Assembly: GCF_000306255.2 (NCBI RefSeq)
Contig: NZ_AKWY02000014.1
Span: 51,001 to 115,000 of the forward strand
Source: Leptospira noguchii serovar Panama str. CZ214
GTDB taxonomy: Bacteria > Spirochaetota > Leptospiria > Leptospirales > Leptospiraceae
Direction: 5' to 3'
Length of the DNA stretch: 64,000 bases
The notes under the pieces were generated by a model. It was not told the origin of the DNA. It saw only the letters and a program-made list of their open reading frames with translations, and ran no database searches. The position numbers and the translations under genes were made by a program. Below, piece by piece: positions 32,080 to 42,117 of the stretch; the first letter of the stretch is position 1, and every line of letters starts with the position of its first letter.

Positions 32080-32943
32080 TTGAATATGAAATCAGATCAT
32101 TTACGATTTGAAGGCAAGAGAGTTTTTATTGCAGGTGGTTCTACTGGAATTGGAAAAGGACTTGCACTGGAGTTTGCAAAACGAGGTGCAAATGTAGTTG
32201 TTTCTGCTAGAAATAAAAAAGTTTTGGAAACGACCGTTGCCGAATTGAGAACGATCGGTTTTAAAAACGCAATCTTTGGTTTTGTGGTCGCGGATGTTTC
32301 CGATGTTTTGCAAATTAAAAAGGCTGCAAACAAGGTTCTCAAAATTTTAAGAGGTCTAGACCTTCTTATATGTAACAGCGGTTATGCGAAAGTAGGTAAG
32401 GTTGAGGATTTAAGCGAATCGGATTTTAAAACATTGATGGATGTGAATTTTTTCGGACATGTGAACTTGGTTCGTGCCTTTCACGGTCATTTTCTAAAAC
32501 AAGGTTTTGGAGATATTGTTCTTGTTTCTTCTATGCTTGCTACGTTTTCTATTTATGGTTACGGAGCTTATTCTGCAAGTAAGTTTGCGATTGTTGGTTT
32601 TGCACAATCCTTACGACAAGAAATGATGTTTCACGGAGTGAGAGTGAAAGTTTTTCTTCCTCCAACTACGGATACTCCCGGTTTAGAAAAAGAAAATCGG
32701 GATAAACCAGATCTCGTAAAAGAAATGGAGATGGGTTCAGTGATCAATTCGGTTCACTCCGTAGAAAAAGTAGTGAACTCATTTATGAATTGGTTTCCTA
32801 AAAAGAAATTTTTAGGTTACGCCACTTGGGATTCTTGGCTTCAGTATTTTTTAACGAGACATTTTCCGGAATGGGCGTTGAGGATTGCAGACGACGAACT
32901 TAGAGCCGCACAAAAAAGATTAGAACAAAAAAACAATTACTAA
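32080..32943 (+). CDS. Short-chain dehydrogenase/reductase (SDR), 3-ketosphinganine-reductase-like
   Basis: This 287-residue NAD(P)-dependent oxidoreductase has the cofactor motif GGSTGIGKGLA near residue 19 and the catalytic YSASK (Tyr-x-x-x-Lys) motif after LVSSMLATFSIYGYGA. The long C-terminal tail with FPKKKFLG and LTRHFPEW is like that of the 3-dehydrosphinganine reductase/11-beta-HSD branch, so a lipid substrate is plausible but unproven. The start could be TTG 32080 or ATG 32086. Only three bases separate it from the permease gene, so it is probably co-transcribed with the exporter. Confidence 0.88.
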   Translation: MNMKSDHLRFEGKRVFIAGGSTGIGKGLALEFAKRGANVVVSARNKKVLETTVAELRTIGFKNAIFGFVVADVSDVLQIKKAANKVLKILRGLDLLICNSGYAKVGKVEDLSESDFKTLMDVNFFGHVNLVRAFHGHFLKQGFGDIVLVSSMLATFSIYGYGAYSASKFAIVGFAQSLRQEMMFHGVRVKVFLPPTTDTPGLEKENRDKPDLVKEMEMGSVINSVHSVEKVVNSFMNWFPKKKFLGYATWDSWLQYFLTRHFPEWALRIADDELRAAQKRLEQKNNY

Positions 32944-32997
32944 TCTCTATACAATTGAAGTATATTTAAAAGGTCGGTTTTTTCAAAAAAGTTTTAT

Positions 32998-33100
32998 TAG
33001 AGTTGTTGAAAAATTAATTCGCCCTTCATTTCTGTTTCATAGAAACGGTCGATTAAAGCAATTTTGTTAAGCTGAGCTATGAAATTTTTCAACAACTCTA
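32998..33100 (-). repeat. Family A inverted-repeat element, copy 2
   Basis: The ends are TAGAGTTGTTGAAAAATTAA and GAAATTTTTCAACAACTCTA. The interior is in the opposite orientation to copy 1 (CATTTCTGTTTCATAGAAACG, GTCGATTAAAGCA). It lies between convergent genes, where its hairpin could stop transcription from either side. Confidence 0.75.
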
Positions 33101-33253
33101 TTCATTGAAACAAATGGATAAAATTGTTTTGTGAATACAAAGAGACAGAATATTCACACCAAATGACTTGTTAGAAGATCTGAGTGTTTTAGAATACGGT
33201 TTCTCATTTATAGAATTTTTTCCTAATTACTTGAAATGTTTCTATTTTGAGAA

Positions 33254-33574
33254 TTAGGAATTTTGAATGTAGGAACAACAATAGTCACTAATTTTTTTTA
33301 CATCCATTTGAAATCTGGATTTTGCAGGAACTTCAAAACTTTGACCACCTTTGATTTCTGACCAAACTTCTTGTCCTGGCAGTTTCACTAAAAGTTCTCC
33401 GTCTAAAATTTCCATAATCTCTTTTTCGTCTGTTCCAAAGTCGTATTGACCCGGCATTAAAATTCCAAGAGTCTTTTTGGTACCGTCTTGAAACAAGATG
33501 CTTCTGCTTGTTACATTACCATCGTAATACACGTTCGCTTTTTTTATGATCGTTACGTTTTCAAACTGTGACAT
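33254..33574 (-). CDS. ppnP: Pyrimidine/purine nucleoside phosphorylase PpnP
   Basis: This small cupin of 106 residues is the typical PpnP (YaiE, DUF1255) length. It catalyses phosphorolysis of several nucleosides. Family hallmarks are [35 protein letters not shown] near the middle, [16 protein letters not shown] and the C-terminal [14 protein letters not shown]. It is a stand-alone gene convergent with the SDR gene. A 9-bp inverted repeat TTCCTAATT/AATTAGGAA (about 33227-33260) overlaps the stop codon. Confidence 0.92.
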   Translation of the reverse strand: MSQFENVTIIKKANVYYDGNVTSRSILFQDGTKKTLGILMPGQYDFGTDEKEIMEILDGELLVKLPGQEVWSEIKGGQSFEVPAKSRFQMDVKKISDYCCSYIQNS

Positions 33575-33924
33575 ATTTACTCCATCAATTGAAAATAAAT
33601 TTAAATTTTAAAAAGAATCTAAAAACTTTTTTGGGGAAGTTTCTTTTCGCAAGACTTACAAAGTAAATTAGGAAAGATACAATTTTACTGTGGAAACAGA
33701 ACTTTGAGAACCCTTTGAGTTTTTTCGAGGATTTTTATCAAAAGCGAATTTGGAAATGAACTGGATGGAAATTTTAAAATTTTGGATTTGAATTCGTGTT
33801 TTTTGTAAAAAATACCTTTCTGACTCTTATAGATTCGGATTCTTTCATTGATTAGCTTATAACTTGATAGGACTTATTTTGGAATACCAATTATAGTTTT
33901 CTTATCAAGGGAAATGATCTTTTT
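33575..33924. other. Divergent promoter region without visible features
   Basis: This AT-rich spacer lies between ppnP (minus) and the DUF1566 lipoprotein gene (plus). It must hold both promoters, but I cannot single out convincing -35/-10 pairs. No repeat copy was found. Confidence 0.35.
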
Positions 33925-35352
33925 ATGAATTCACGTCTCGGCTTATCTTTGATGTTCGCGGTAACATCGTTCTTTGTATTTTGTTCTCAAGCCGATCGGG
34001 TTAGTATAGACTCTTCTTCAACAGCCGGGCTTCTTTTTCAAGGTAGTATGGAGGTCTTCTTAATGGAGAATCAAAATCAGGACGATTCTCCAATTACTTC
34101 CGAGGAACCAAAGGAAATTACTTCTTTTCGTTTTCAAGCCACAGATCATTTTTTTGTCACTGACTTTGTAGGAGAAGTTTCTGAAAATAGAATTATAATT
34201 TTGGTTCCGTTTGGGGCGATACCTCGTTTGAAAGCTACTTTTGTAACTACAGGAGTAAGAGTAGAAGTAAATGGTGTTCCTCAATCCAGTGGACAGACTA
34301 TAAATGATTTTTCTTCTCCACTGACTTATAGGGTAATTGCAAGCGACGAAAGTTTTCGGGATTATGCGGTTCAGGCTCTTCCTATATTTCGTCTAACGGA
34401 TGCGGGGCAGACTAGTTGTTATTCGTTTTGTTTTGACGATCCTGGTCAGGACGCGGATTACTCTACGGGAACCCCATCTACTTTTCAATCCAATGTAATT
34501 ATGCCCGGTTATACTCCACAGCCTGTGACTTTTGATCGGCAAACTGGTTTGATTTGGGGATATTGTCCCGTTGGTGGAAGTAATACTATTTGTTCCATGC
34601 CTTATAATTATACTCAGTTGTCTGCTTCGTCCTATTGTAACAATTTGAATCAGATGAATGCAGGATTAGGATACGCAGGTATTCAAGGTTGGAGGCTTCC
34701 AGAAATCGAAGAGCTGATGACTCTCAGCACTTATAAAACTCCCACTAACGCTTATATCAATCTAAGCGAGTTTCCTTTAGGGGACGTACAACTTTGGTCA
34801 AATACAACTAACGCAGTCAATACGAACGAAGCCTGGGGATTTAGTTTTGATATTGGGTTTAACACTTCTACCAGTAAGTCCATTTCTTCCAATATGAAGG
34901 TTCGTTGTGTTTCTGGTAGTAGAATGCCCGATCAAATCTATTCTGATTTGAATAATGGAGCTGTTCGGGACGATAGAACCAATTTAGTTTGGCAGAAATG
35001 TTCCGTTGGACAGACCTGGTCGCCTAATTTTCCCGATTGTAATTTAGGAAGTCCAACTATTCATAACTTTGTTTCTGCTTTATATACATGCCAAAATTTG
35101 AATTTAGCGGATCGTACTTGGAGACTTCCTAACGTTCACGAACTGAGAAGTTTATTAGATTTTTCTTCTTCTTCGGCAGGTGCGAAAATTGATCCGATTG
35201 CTTTTCCTAATACTCCTGCCGTATCACAGTATAACGCTAGCAATTCCATTCCACATACACAGGTGTTTAAAGTTAATTTTACAAATGCTACAATCAACAC
35301 TGCCGCGTTGAGCACCCAAAGTTATTTACGTTGTGTCAGTGACGGCCCTTGA
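33925..35352 (+). CDS. Lipoprotein with tandem DUF1566 (Lcl C-terminal) domains
   Basis: This 475-residue exported lipoprotein has a signal peptide ending in FFVFC, with the lipidated Cys near residue 20. Residues about 45-150 form a cadherin-like or DUF5018-like beta domain ([34 protein letters not shown]). Two DUF1566 modules follow, each with the [21 protein letters not shown] opening, a WRLPEIEEL or WRLPNVHEL motif and a terminal RCVS. The family is expanded in Leptospira and is thought to be surface or periplasmic, with unknown ligand. The gene is monocistronic. Confidence 0.82.
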   Translation: MNSRLGLSLMFAVTSFFVFCSQADRVSIDSSSTAGLLFQGSMEVFLMENQNQDDSPITSEEPKEITSFRFQATDHFFVTDFVGEVSENRIIILVPFGAIPRLKATFVTTGVRVEVNGVPQSSGQTINDFSSPLTYRVIASDESFRDYAVQALPIFRLTDAGQTSCYSFCFDDPGQDADYSTGTPSTFQSNVIMPGYTPQPVTFDRQTGLIWGYCPVGGSNTICSMPYNYTQLSASSYCNNLNQMNAGLGYAGIQGWRLPEIEELMTLSTYKTPTNAYINLSEFPLGDVQLWSNTTNAVNTNEAWGFSFDIGFNTSTSKSISSNMKVRCVSGSRMPDQIYSDLNNGAVRDDRTNLVWQKCSVGQTWSPNFPDCNLGSPTIHNFVSALYTCQNLNLADRTWRLPNVHELRSLLDFSSSSAGAKIDPIAFPNTPAVSQYNASNSIPHTQVFKVNFTNATINTAALSTQSYLRCVSDGP

Positions 35353-35431
35353 GCGAGGTTTCTACAGATAATCATTTTATTTATTAGTAATTTATTATAT
35401 TTTTTTGTCCGTGGTTCCTAATTTTATATTA

Positions 35432-35516
35432 TGGTTATTGAATGTAGATTGACAAAACTGTTTCCATTCTACTACAATGGAAACAGATGAAAATTAATTT
35501 TTAAACGACTCTATTA
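35432..35516 (+). repeat. Degenerate family A element, copy 3
   Basis: It keeps GATTGACAAAACTG, CAATGGAAACAGATG and the right end TTTTTAAACGACTCTATTA. The left end is eroded. Confidence 0.45.
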
Positions 35517-35537
35517 GAACTTTTTAAAATTTATTTT

Positions 35538-35680
<143 letters not shown>

Positions 35681-35800
35681 TTTTATAAAAGTTTTTTCTT
35701 TTTTATCTGCTCGGCGAGTTTATAATCCGTTGAGTTTTGGGTCGTAACTACAGCCAGATTTGAAAGATGTGGGAACTCTTACAATCTTTCAATTTTACGG

Positions 35801-37360
<1,560 letters not shown>

Positions 37361-37417
37361 CTATATAAACAAAACTTTAAAATGAATTCAAAAATTTGAA
37401 TATATAAATTTTACAGG

Positions 37418-37502
37418 TCCGTTTTCCTACGCAGGTCTTATCCTGATCAGGTTCCGGGGACTCTCTCAGAGGTTCATACAGTGAACCCCACCCCCAACGT
37501 CC
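37418..37502 (-). promoter_or_regulatory. TPP (THI box) riboswitch upstream of thiC
   Basis: On the minus strand the segment reads GGGGTGGGGTTC, then CTCTGAGAGAG, then ACCTGATCAGGATAAGACC and TGCGTAGGAAA. These are the conserved P2, J2-3 and P4-P5 elements of the TPP aptamer, in order. Between it and thiC, AAACCTTAAGGTTTTATTT (near 37340-37358) could be a weak terminator stem. Sequestration of the AGGAG site is the alternative mechanism. Confidence 0.93.
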
Positions 37503-37668
37503 AAGTAAAGATTTTGCTCTTAAGTATTTTAAGACAAGTAGAAAAAAGTTTTTATTGTTTGTCTTTAGATTGTTTGAAGTGTTCTACCTATTTTTGAATT
37601 TATGGCATTTTGAGAAAGGTTGAGATTTGAGTTTTTTGTTTAAAATCTGTCCCAAAAGATCTTAAAGA

Positions 37669-37763
37669 ATCTCTATAAAATTCAAAATTGGTGATCGTCC
37701 AATCAAGTTTTTCCATAAAATCGTTATTTGGCGATTATTATCTAATTTAAAATTTATTTTGTA
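37669..37763 (+). repeat. Family C element, copy 2
   Basis: It aligns with 16179-16275: CTCTATAAAATTCAAAA at the left, CATAAAATCG in the middle, and GATTATTATCTAATTTAAAA towards the right. It is followed by a GTAAAAGTTTTTCTTTTTATCT stretch (split here) that recurs near 35690. Confidence 0.4.
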
Positions 37764-37817
37764 AAAGTTTTTCTTTTTATCTACTCGGTAAGTTTATATT
37801 CGTTTAGTTTTCTATAT

Positions 37818-37918
37818 TAGAATTGTTGAAAATTAGTCGTCCATCAACTTTTGCTGCATGGAAACAGTCGATTGAAACGGTTCTTTTGAACGAACTATGG
37901 AATTTTTAAACAACTCTA
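37818..37918 (-). repeat. Family A inverted-repeat element, copy 4
   Basis: The ends are TAGAATTGTTGAAAATTAG and GGAATTTTTAAACAACTCTA. The interior, with GCATGGAAACAGTCGATTGA, has the same orientation as 32998-33100. Confidence 0.7.
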
Positions 37919-38045
37919 TTTTTGAAATTTGATTTTAAAATAGTAGAATACATTACTCATATTGATATTTATTAGATTTTACTACTGATGTTTGCGTAAT
38001 AGATTAACTTTTTATATAGTTTGGAATGGTGAAGTTATTTGGTTT

Positions 38046-38897
38046 TTAGTCAAAATGTTCTATTTCCCATTCATTATCATTAATATAAATTTGATTATTT
38101 TCACAGACAAGTTCATTTACACAGAAAAAAAATTTTTCAATTGATTTATCTTCTAAAACAAATCGATCCTTATGAATTTCAAAATATCTAAAATCTGTAC
38201 CTCTATAAGATTCAGCCAGAAGAAACCGATTATTTCCCAAAGAAAGAAAATCAAAATTGGATTGAGATACTGAAAAACAATCTAAAATATTAGATTTTCG
38301 GACTAAACACAACTCTTTATTATCCACCGAAGTATATTTCAAAAAAGCCGAATAAAGAATTAGCCTAGTTTCTGCATCTATTTTGTAATCCATCAATAAG
38401 TTAATTGAAAGTTCTGGAAATCCAATTCTTTGTTTGATTTGTTTTTTTAACTTTGGTTCCAAGTTAGACAGATTCTGATCGGGTTGAAAAAATTTATTAT
38501 CTTCATTTGGAAACCATTCTTTCCAAGTATCTGTTTTTCTGACTTCGTATAAAGAGCGTTTGGTGAGAATGGGTCGATCTTGAAATGAGATTTCCGCTTC
38601 TGCAACTCGTATCATTTGTGCACAGGCTTGAAAAGTACAAAACTGATCTTTATACCAGATAGGATAACGAACCTTTAAAAGTTTTTGTTCCGGATCAAAA
38701 GTGTAGTTACGACCTTCAATTTCGATGTAAAAGGGAAGTTTTTTATTTCCTTTTGCAGTAAGTATCTTTCTGGAATCGATGTCTATTTTTTGACAGCATA
38801 AGTTCAATAGCACAGCCAAAGCCAATAAAAGAAAGGATTTGTTTGGTATTTTAGTATTTAGAAATTTATAAAAGCTGAATGTTAGATGATCTTTCAT
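38046..38897 (-). CDS. Hypothetical lipoprotein
   Basis: I place the start at the ATG at 38897, because it gives a 283-residue product with a clear lipoprotein signal peptide: a hydrophobic run KSFLLLALAVLLNLCC with the lipidation Cys near residue 35. The upstream in-frame ATG at 38984 would add a poor N-terminus. The rest of the protein is soluble and polar, with beta-rich sequence (YTFDPEQKLLKVRYPIWY) and a C-terminal half resembling a value-reporting beta structure. No family is recognised. The gene is alone, between family A and family B repeats. Confidence 0.65.
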   Translation of the reverse strand: MKDHLTFSFYKFLNTKIPNKSFLLLALAVLLNLCCQKIDIDSRKILTAKGNKKLPFYIEIEGRNYTFDPEQKLLKVRYPIWYKDQFCTFQACAQMIRVAEAEISFQDRPILTKRSLYEVRKTDTWKEWFPNEDNKFFQPDQNLSNLEPKLKKQIKQRIGFPELSINLLMDYKIDAETRLILYSAFLKYTSVDNKELCLVRKSNILDCFSVSQSNFDFLSLGNNRFLLAESYRGTDFRYFEIHKDRFVLEDKSIEKFFFCVNELVCENNQIYINDNEWEIEHFD

Positions 38898-38962
38898 GAT
38901 TTTAATTGCTGGTGTATTACTCAAAATTATACAATAGGTGTTCAACATTTTTTTATTTAAAT

Positions 38963-39109
38963 AACGTAAGTTTGGCATAATCAATGCGAAAGCGATTCTT
39001 ATGTTGTGTCTAAAACACTATTCGTAGAGAACATTTTGCTTGAGTTTAAACGCGATCTGTTTCATCGAATTTTTAATTCGCTAAAATTTTCTCCATGAAT
39101 TTAGGTTAA
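38963..39109. repeat. Degenerate family B element
   Basis: The left end AACGTAAGTTTGGCATAATC is followed by AATGCGAAAGCGATTCTTATG. The right end GAATTTAGGTTAA corresponds to GAACTCACGTTAA. Confidence 0.5.
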
Positions 39110-39228
39110 ATAGAGTTGTGATAAAAGTTTATTACTTTGTCTCCGTATATTGATATATTTTATGCCATATTGATGAACTAATTTATTTGCAATTTCTAAT
39201 AGAAACGAATAAAAAGAATAGATCTAAA

Positions 39229-39328
39229 TTAGAGTTGTTGAAAAATTCCATAGTTCAGACTAACTGCTTCAGTTGACCGTTTCCGTAAAGTAGAAACATA
39301 TGGAGGATTCATTTTTCAAAAACTCTAA
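39229..39328 (+). repeat. Family A inverted-repeat element, copy 5
   Basis: The left end TTAGAGTTGTTGAAAAATTC is followed by CATAGTTCAGACTAACTGC and CAGTTGACCGTTTCC. The right end is TTTTTCAAAAACTCTAA. Confidence 0.75.
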
Positions 39329-39419
39329 TTTTTTGTTTTTTAAATCAAACCTAGAAAATATACAGAGCAAAAAATTATTTTTTTTGAATATTTAAAAAAT
39401 AATATATAATTCTAAATTA

Positions 39420-41420
39420 TTAAATTTTATGTTCAATTGCAAATTCGTTCCCAGAATCATGTTCGGCGTGGACGAAGAAAAATAAAGGCAATTTTTCTAT
39501 TTTCCGAAAACCTTCTCCCTGCGTTAGGCGATTTATCATTCTTTCAAAAGATTCCTGTGAATAAATTCTATCCCTGTGTTCTAAATTGTTTTCATAGATT
39601 GTATCTTTATCAGTTCCATTGTAGGTTTTGTATTTTATTTTTGCTTTTTCAACGTTTTTGTAAGTTTCGATACAAAGATAGTATGAAAATCCATCGTCTT
39701 CGTAATCCCATTCCATAAGAATTGCACCTACTTTAGAATCTGAATTTTTAGAATTGCTAAATTCGTTTAGAATAGAATCGATTTCTTTTGCTAAACTTTC
39801 CTCGATGGGCGAAAGTTTTTTAGGATCGGATTTCCAGCCAGACTGAGTGTGTAGATCCTTTAGTTCTGCGAATTTAAACGCTGTTTGATGAGGTATCTCT
39901 AACTTAAAATTAGATTGTGTGATATCTTTCGTGTCAAACATCTTTCGTTCTATAATTTCGGATCGATTTCGTATTAATTCTATACAATCTTTTTCTTTGA
40001 AAAATGTTTCGCTTACGAATTTGCTGGAACCGTTTTTTAATAAAAATTGAAATACCGTTAGGTCGATCAAAGGTTTTAGATCATTGTCTTTGGCTAACTT
40101 TTCGGCCGTATAACCACGGTTTAACGCTTCCATCACGGCTCTAATTGCAGATGTTGTATCTTCTAGTTTTACATAAACGCAGGCCAGATTGAGAAAAAAA
40201 GTTCCTAAATCGGTTTGGACTTTCCAGGGATCCCCTAATTCTGTGATTGCTTCTGAATATTGTTGCATTAGAAAATACGCAAGTAGAACGTTTGTATAAA
40301 TGTTTCCTTTGTCAGTGTCGATTTTTTGAATTTGGTCTCGATAATTTTTCCAAATTAAAATCGCTTTTTCTGGTTTAGAATTGCTGATACAATTTGTTAG
40401 TAAAATATTGAAAGTGTCTAAATTGAATTTTAAATCGAGAGAGATCTTGGCCCATCGATCTGATTCTTCAAAATTACCTAGTCTTCTATAAGCAAATGCA
40501 AGATGGGAAGGAACTCGCCAATCATTTGGAAAGACGTTAATTGCTTGGAGTCCTGCTTCGATCGATTCTTTCCATTTTTCTTTTTGAATATTCTTAAATT
40601 GTAAAGCTCTATTTGGCCTAAGACCTGTGTCTTTAGCGTCTAAGGACTCTAACCATTCTACAATTTCTGTATGGTTATTTTCCAGAGCTAAGATATACGC
40701 ATTTGTATTTTCTTTTTGATTTTCGGCTTTTAAGTCGGCGCCAGCTTCTGCCAAAAGTTTGGCTAATTCCAAATTTCCGTTTTTTACGGCCCACATTAAA
40801 GAAGAACGTCCTTTCCAGGTTTCGTGAGCGTTTATATTTGCTCCCGCTTTGATAAGTAAAGATACAATTTCTAAAATTATTTTCTGATTTTCGTTTGGAT
40901 GAATACAAACGTGAAGAAGAGCTGTTTCTCCGGATTCTAGATCTACAACATTTGGATCGGCTCCGGCATTGAGAAGGAACTCTATTCTTTTTAAATTTGG
41001 TTGTCTGAATGCTGAAGACGTTACTGCATTTTTAAGCGCGGTCTTTCCTTTTTCTTTTCCTGTGTTTACGTCGAAACCATATTCTAAAATTGTTTTTGCC
41101 GCGTCCGGAAAACGGGCCGGGATCTGACAATCGTCGACTAAAAAGTGTAAAGCACTTTGCTCGCGTTTATTTTTTGCGTTTATATCTGCGCCGTTTTCAA
41201 ACAATACTTTCAAAGCCTTCGGTCTTAAAATCGCTTTTCTACCCAAGCTGTAAGAACTGATCGGCAAAGCTGAAAACCAAATCGGCGCCTCAAGTCCTCT
41301 TACATCAACTATTTCGTTTGGATCGACTCCGTTTTTGAGTAGTTCTTTAATTGTTGATTCGTCTTCGTTTTCGATGGCCTGTAATAAAGATAGATGTAAT
41401 TCGTTTAGATTTGTGTTCAT
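39420..41420 (-). CDS. Ankyrin-repeat protein with TPR-like middle region
   Basis: This 666-residue cytosolic protein has ankyrin repeats at about residues 8-265: ESTIKELLKNGVDPNEI, KALKVLFENGADINAKN, RIEFLLNAGADPNVVD, EIVSLLIKAGANINAHE and LAKLLAEAGADLKAEN. Helical TPR-like repeats span about residues 285-450 (PSHLAFAYRRLGNFEESDRWA, ACVYVKLEDTTSAIRAVMEAL). The C-terminal 200 residues are a globular region of unknown type, with IGAILMEWDYEDDGFSYYLC-like sequence. It is a protein-interaction scaffold with no visible enzymatic motif. It lies at the downstream end of a minus-strand cluster of immunity-like and WGR genes. A promoter of its own is likely, given the 700-base gap upstream. Confidence 0.82.
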   Translation of the reverse strand: MNTNLNELHLSLLQAIENEDESTIKELLKNGVDPNEIVDVRGLEAPIWFSALPISSYSLGRKAILRPKALKVLFENGADINAKNKREQSALHFLVDDCQIPARFPDAAKTILEYGFDVNTGKEKGKTALKNAVTSSAFRQPNLKRIEFLLNAGADPNVVDLESGETALLHVCIHPNENQKIILEIVSLLIKAGANINAHETWKGRSSLMWAVKNGNLELAKLLAEAGADLKAENQKENTNAYILALENNHTEIVEWLESLDAKDTGLRPNRALQFKNIQKEKWKESIEAGLQAINVFPNDWRVPSHLAFAYRRLGNFEESDRWAKISLDLKFNLDTFNILLTNCISNSKPEKAILIWKNYRDQIQKIDTDKGNIYTNVLLAYFLMQQYSEAITELGDPWKVQTDLGTFFLNLACVYVKLEDTTSAIRAVMEALNRGYTAEKLAKDNDLKPLIDLTVFQFLLKNGSSKFVSETFFKEKDCIELIRNRSEIIERKMFDTKDITQSNFKLEIPHQTAFKFAELKDLHTQSGWKSDPKKLSPIEESLAKEIDSILNEFSNSKNSDSKVGAILMEWDYEDDGFSYYLCIETYKNVEKAKIKYKTYNGTDKDTIYENNLEHRDRIYSQESFERMINRLTQGEGFRKIEKLPLFFFVHAEHDSGNEFAIEHKI

Positions 41421-41488
41421 TGTATTTTTATGTGTAATTTAAATTTTGTATATTATTATATTTTAATTTTTGAATATGTATTTTGAAA

Positions 41489-41570
41489 TCTTTATAAAAT
41501 TCTAAGATAATGATTTAAGAATTAAATTTTTGCAAGAGATCTTCGTTTGGCGACAATCATTAAAACTCGC
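41489..41570 (+). repeat. Family C element, weak copy 3
   Basis: TCTTTATAAAATTCTAAGA at the left and TTCGTTTGGCGACAATCATT at the right match copy 2 (CTCTATAAAATTC, TATTTGGCGATTATTAT). The right inverted end is lost. Confidence 0.3.
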
Positions 41571-41723
41571 CTTAACGTATAATTGAATCCCGTTCTGTGC
41601 TAAATGTATAAGTCATTACTCCGGTTAGTTTAAGGACGATCATTGAATTTACAATTGATTTTATAAGTATTTTTTTGTTATTAGCAAAATTTTTTTCTAA
41701 CAATGAACATATGGTTTATTGTA

Positions 41724-41828
41724 TTGGAGTTATTGAGAAATTTCATAATGGCGATTTACAACGCTGCTTGAATCGATCGTTTTCATGAAACAGAAATAGA
41801 CGGAGAATCGATTTTTCAACAATTCTAT
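41724..41828 (+). repeat. Family A inverted-repeat element, copy 6
   Basis: The left end is TTGGAGTTATTGAGAAATTTC. The interior holds CTGCTTGAATCGATCG and CATGAAACAGAAATAGACGG. The right end is TTTTTCAACAATTCTA. Confidence 0.6.
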
Positions 41829-41850
41829 TTCATAAAAATTTACTGCATAC

Positions 41851-42011
41851 TAACGCGAAAGGGATCGATGCGAGGTAAATAAATTTGAAATTTAAGTCGA
41901 AATATCATATTATGTTTCCTTTATGCAATTTATTTACCAGAGCTGAGAGCCCGGTCCGGCTGCCTGGGCAAGCCGGATTCGCCCAGGTTTTCTTGCGTCG
42001 AACTCATGTTA
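41851..42011. repeat. Family B variant with GC-rich core
   Basis: The left end TAACGCGAAAGGGATCGATGC and the right end TTGCGTCGAACTCATGTTA bound the element. Its right half (41934-42011), with TGCAATTTATTTACCAGAGC and TGCCTGGGCAAGCCGGATT, is nearly identical to 60374-60457 and is inverted at 63886-63955. Confidence 0.65.
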
Positions 42012-42014
42012 TAT

Positions 42015-42116
42015 TATAGTTATTGAAAGTTCTATGGTTCAGATTGACAAAGCTGACTCAAACCACCGTTCCCATAAAATAGAACAGATGTAGAATTGAT
42101 TTTTTAATATTTCTAT
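42015..42116 (+). repeat. Family A element, degenerate copy 7
   Basis: It has TTCTATGGTTCAGATTGAC, TTCCCATAAAATAGAACAG and GATGTAGAATTG, ending TTTTTTAATATTTCTA. It abuts the preceding family B variant. Confidence 0.5.
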
Positions 42117-42117
42117 T

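Noticed and set aside
39110..39228. Minus-strand open stretch reading LLEIANKLVHQYGIKYINIRR
   Set aside because: It is only about 35 codons between stops with no start and no recognised family. It may be chance in AT-rich DNA.
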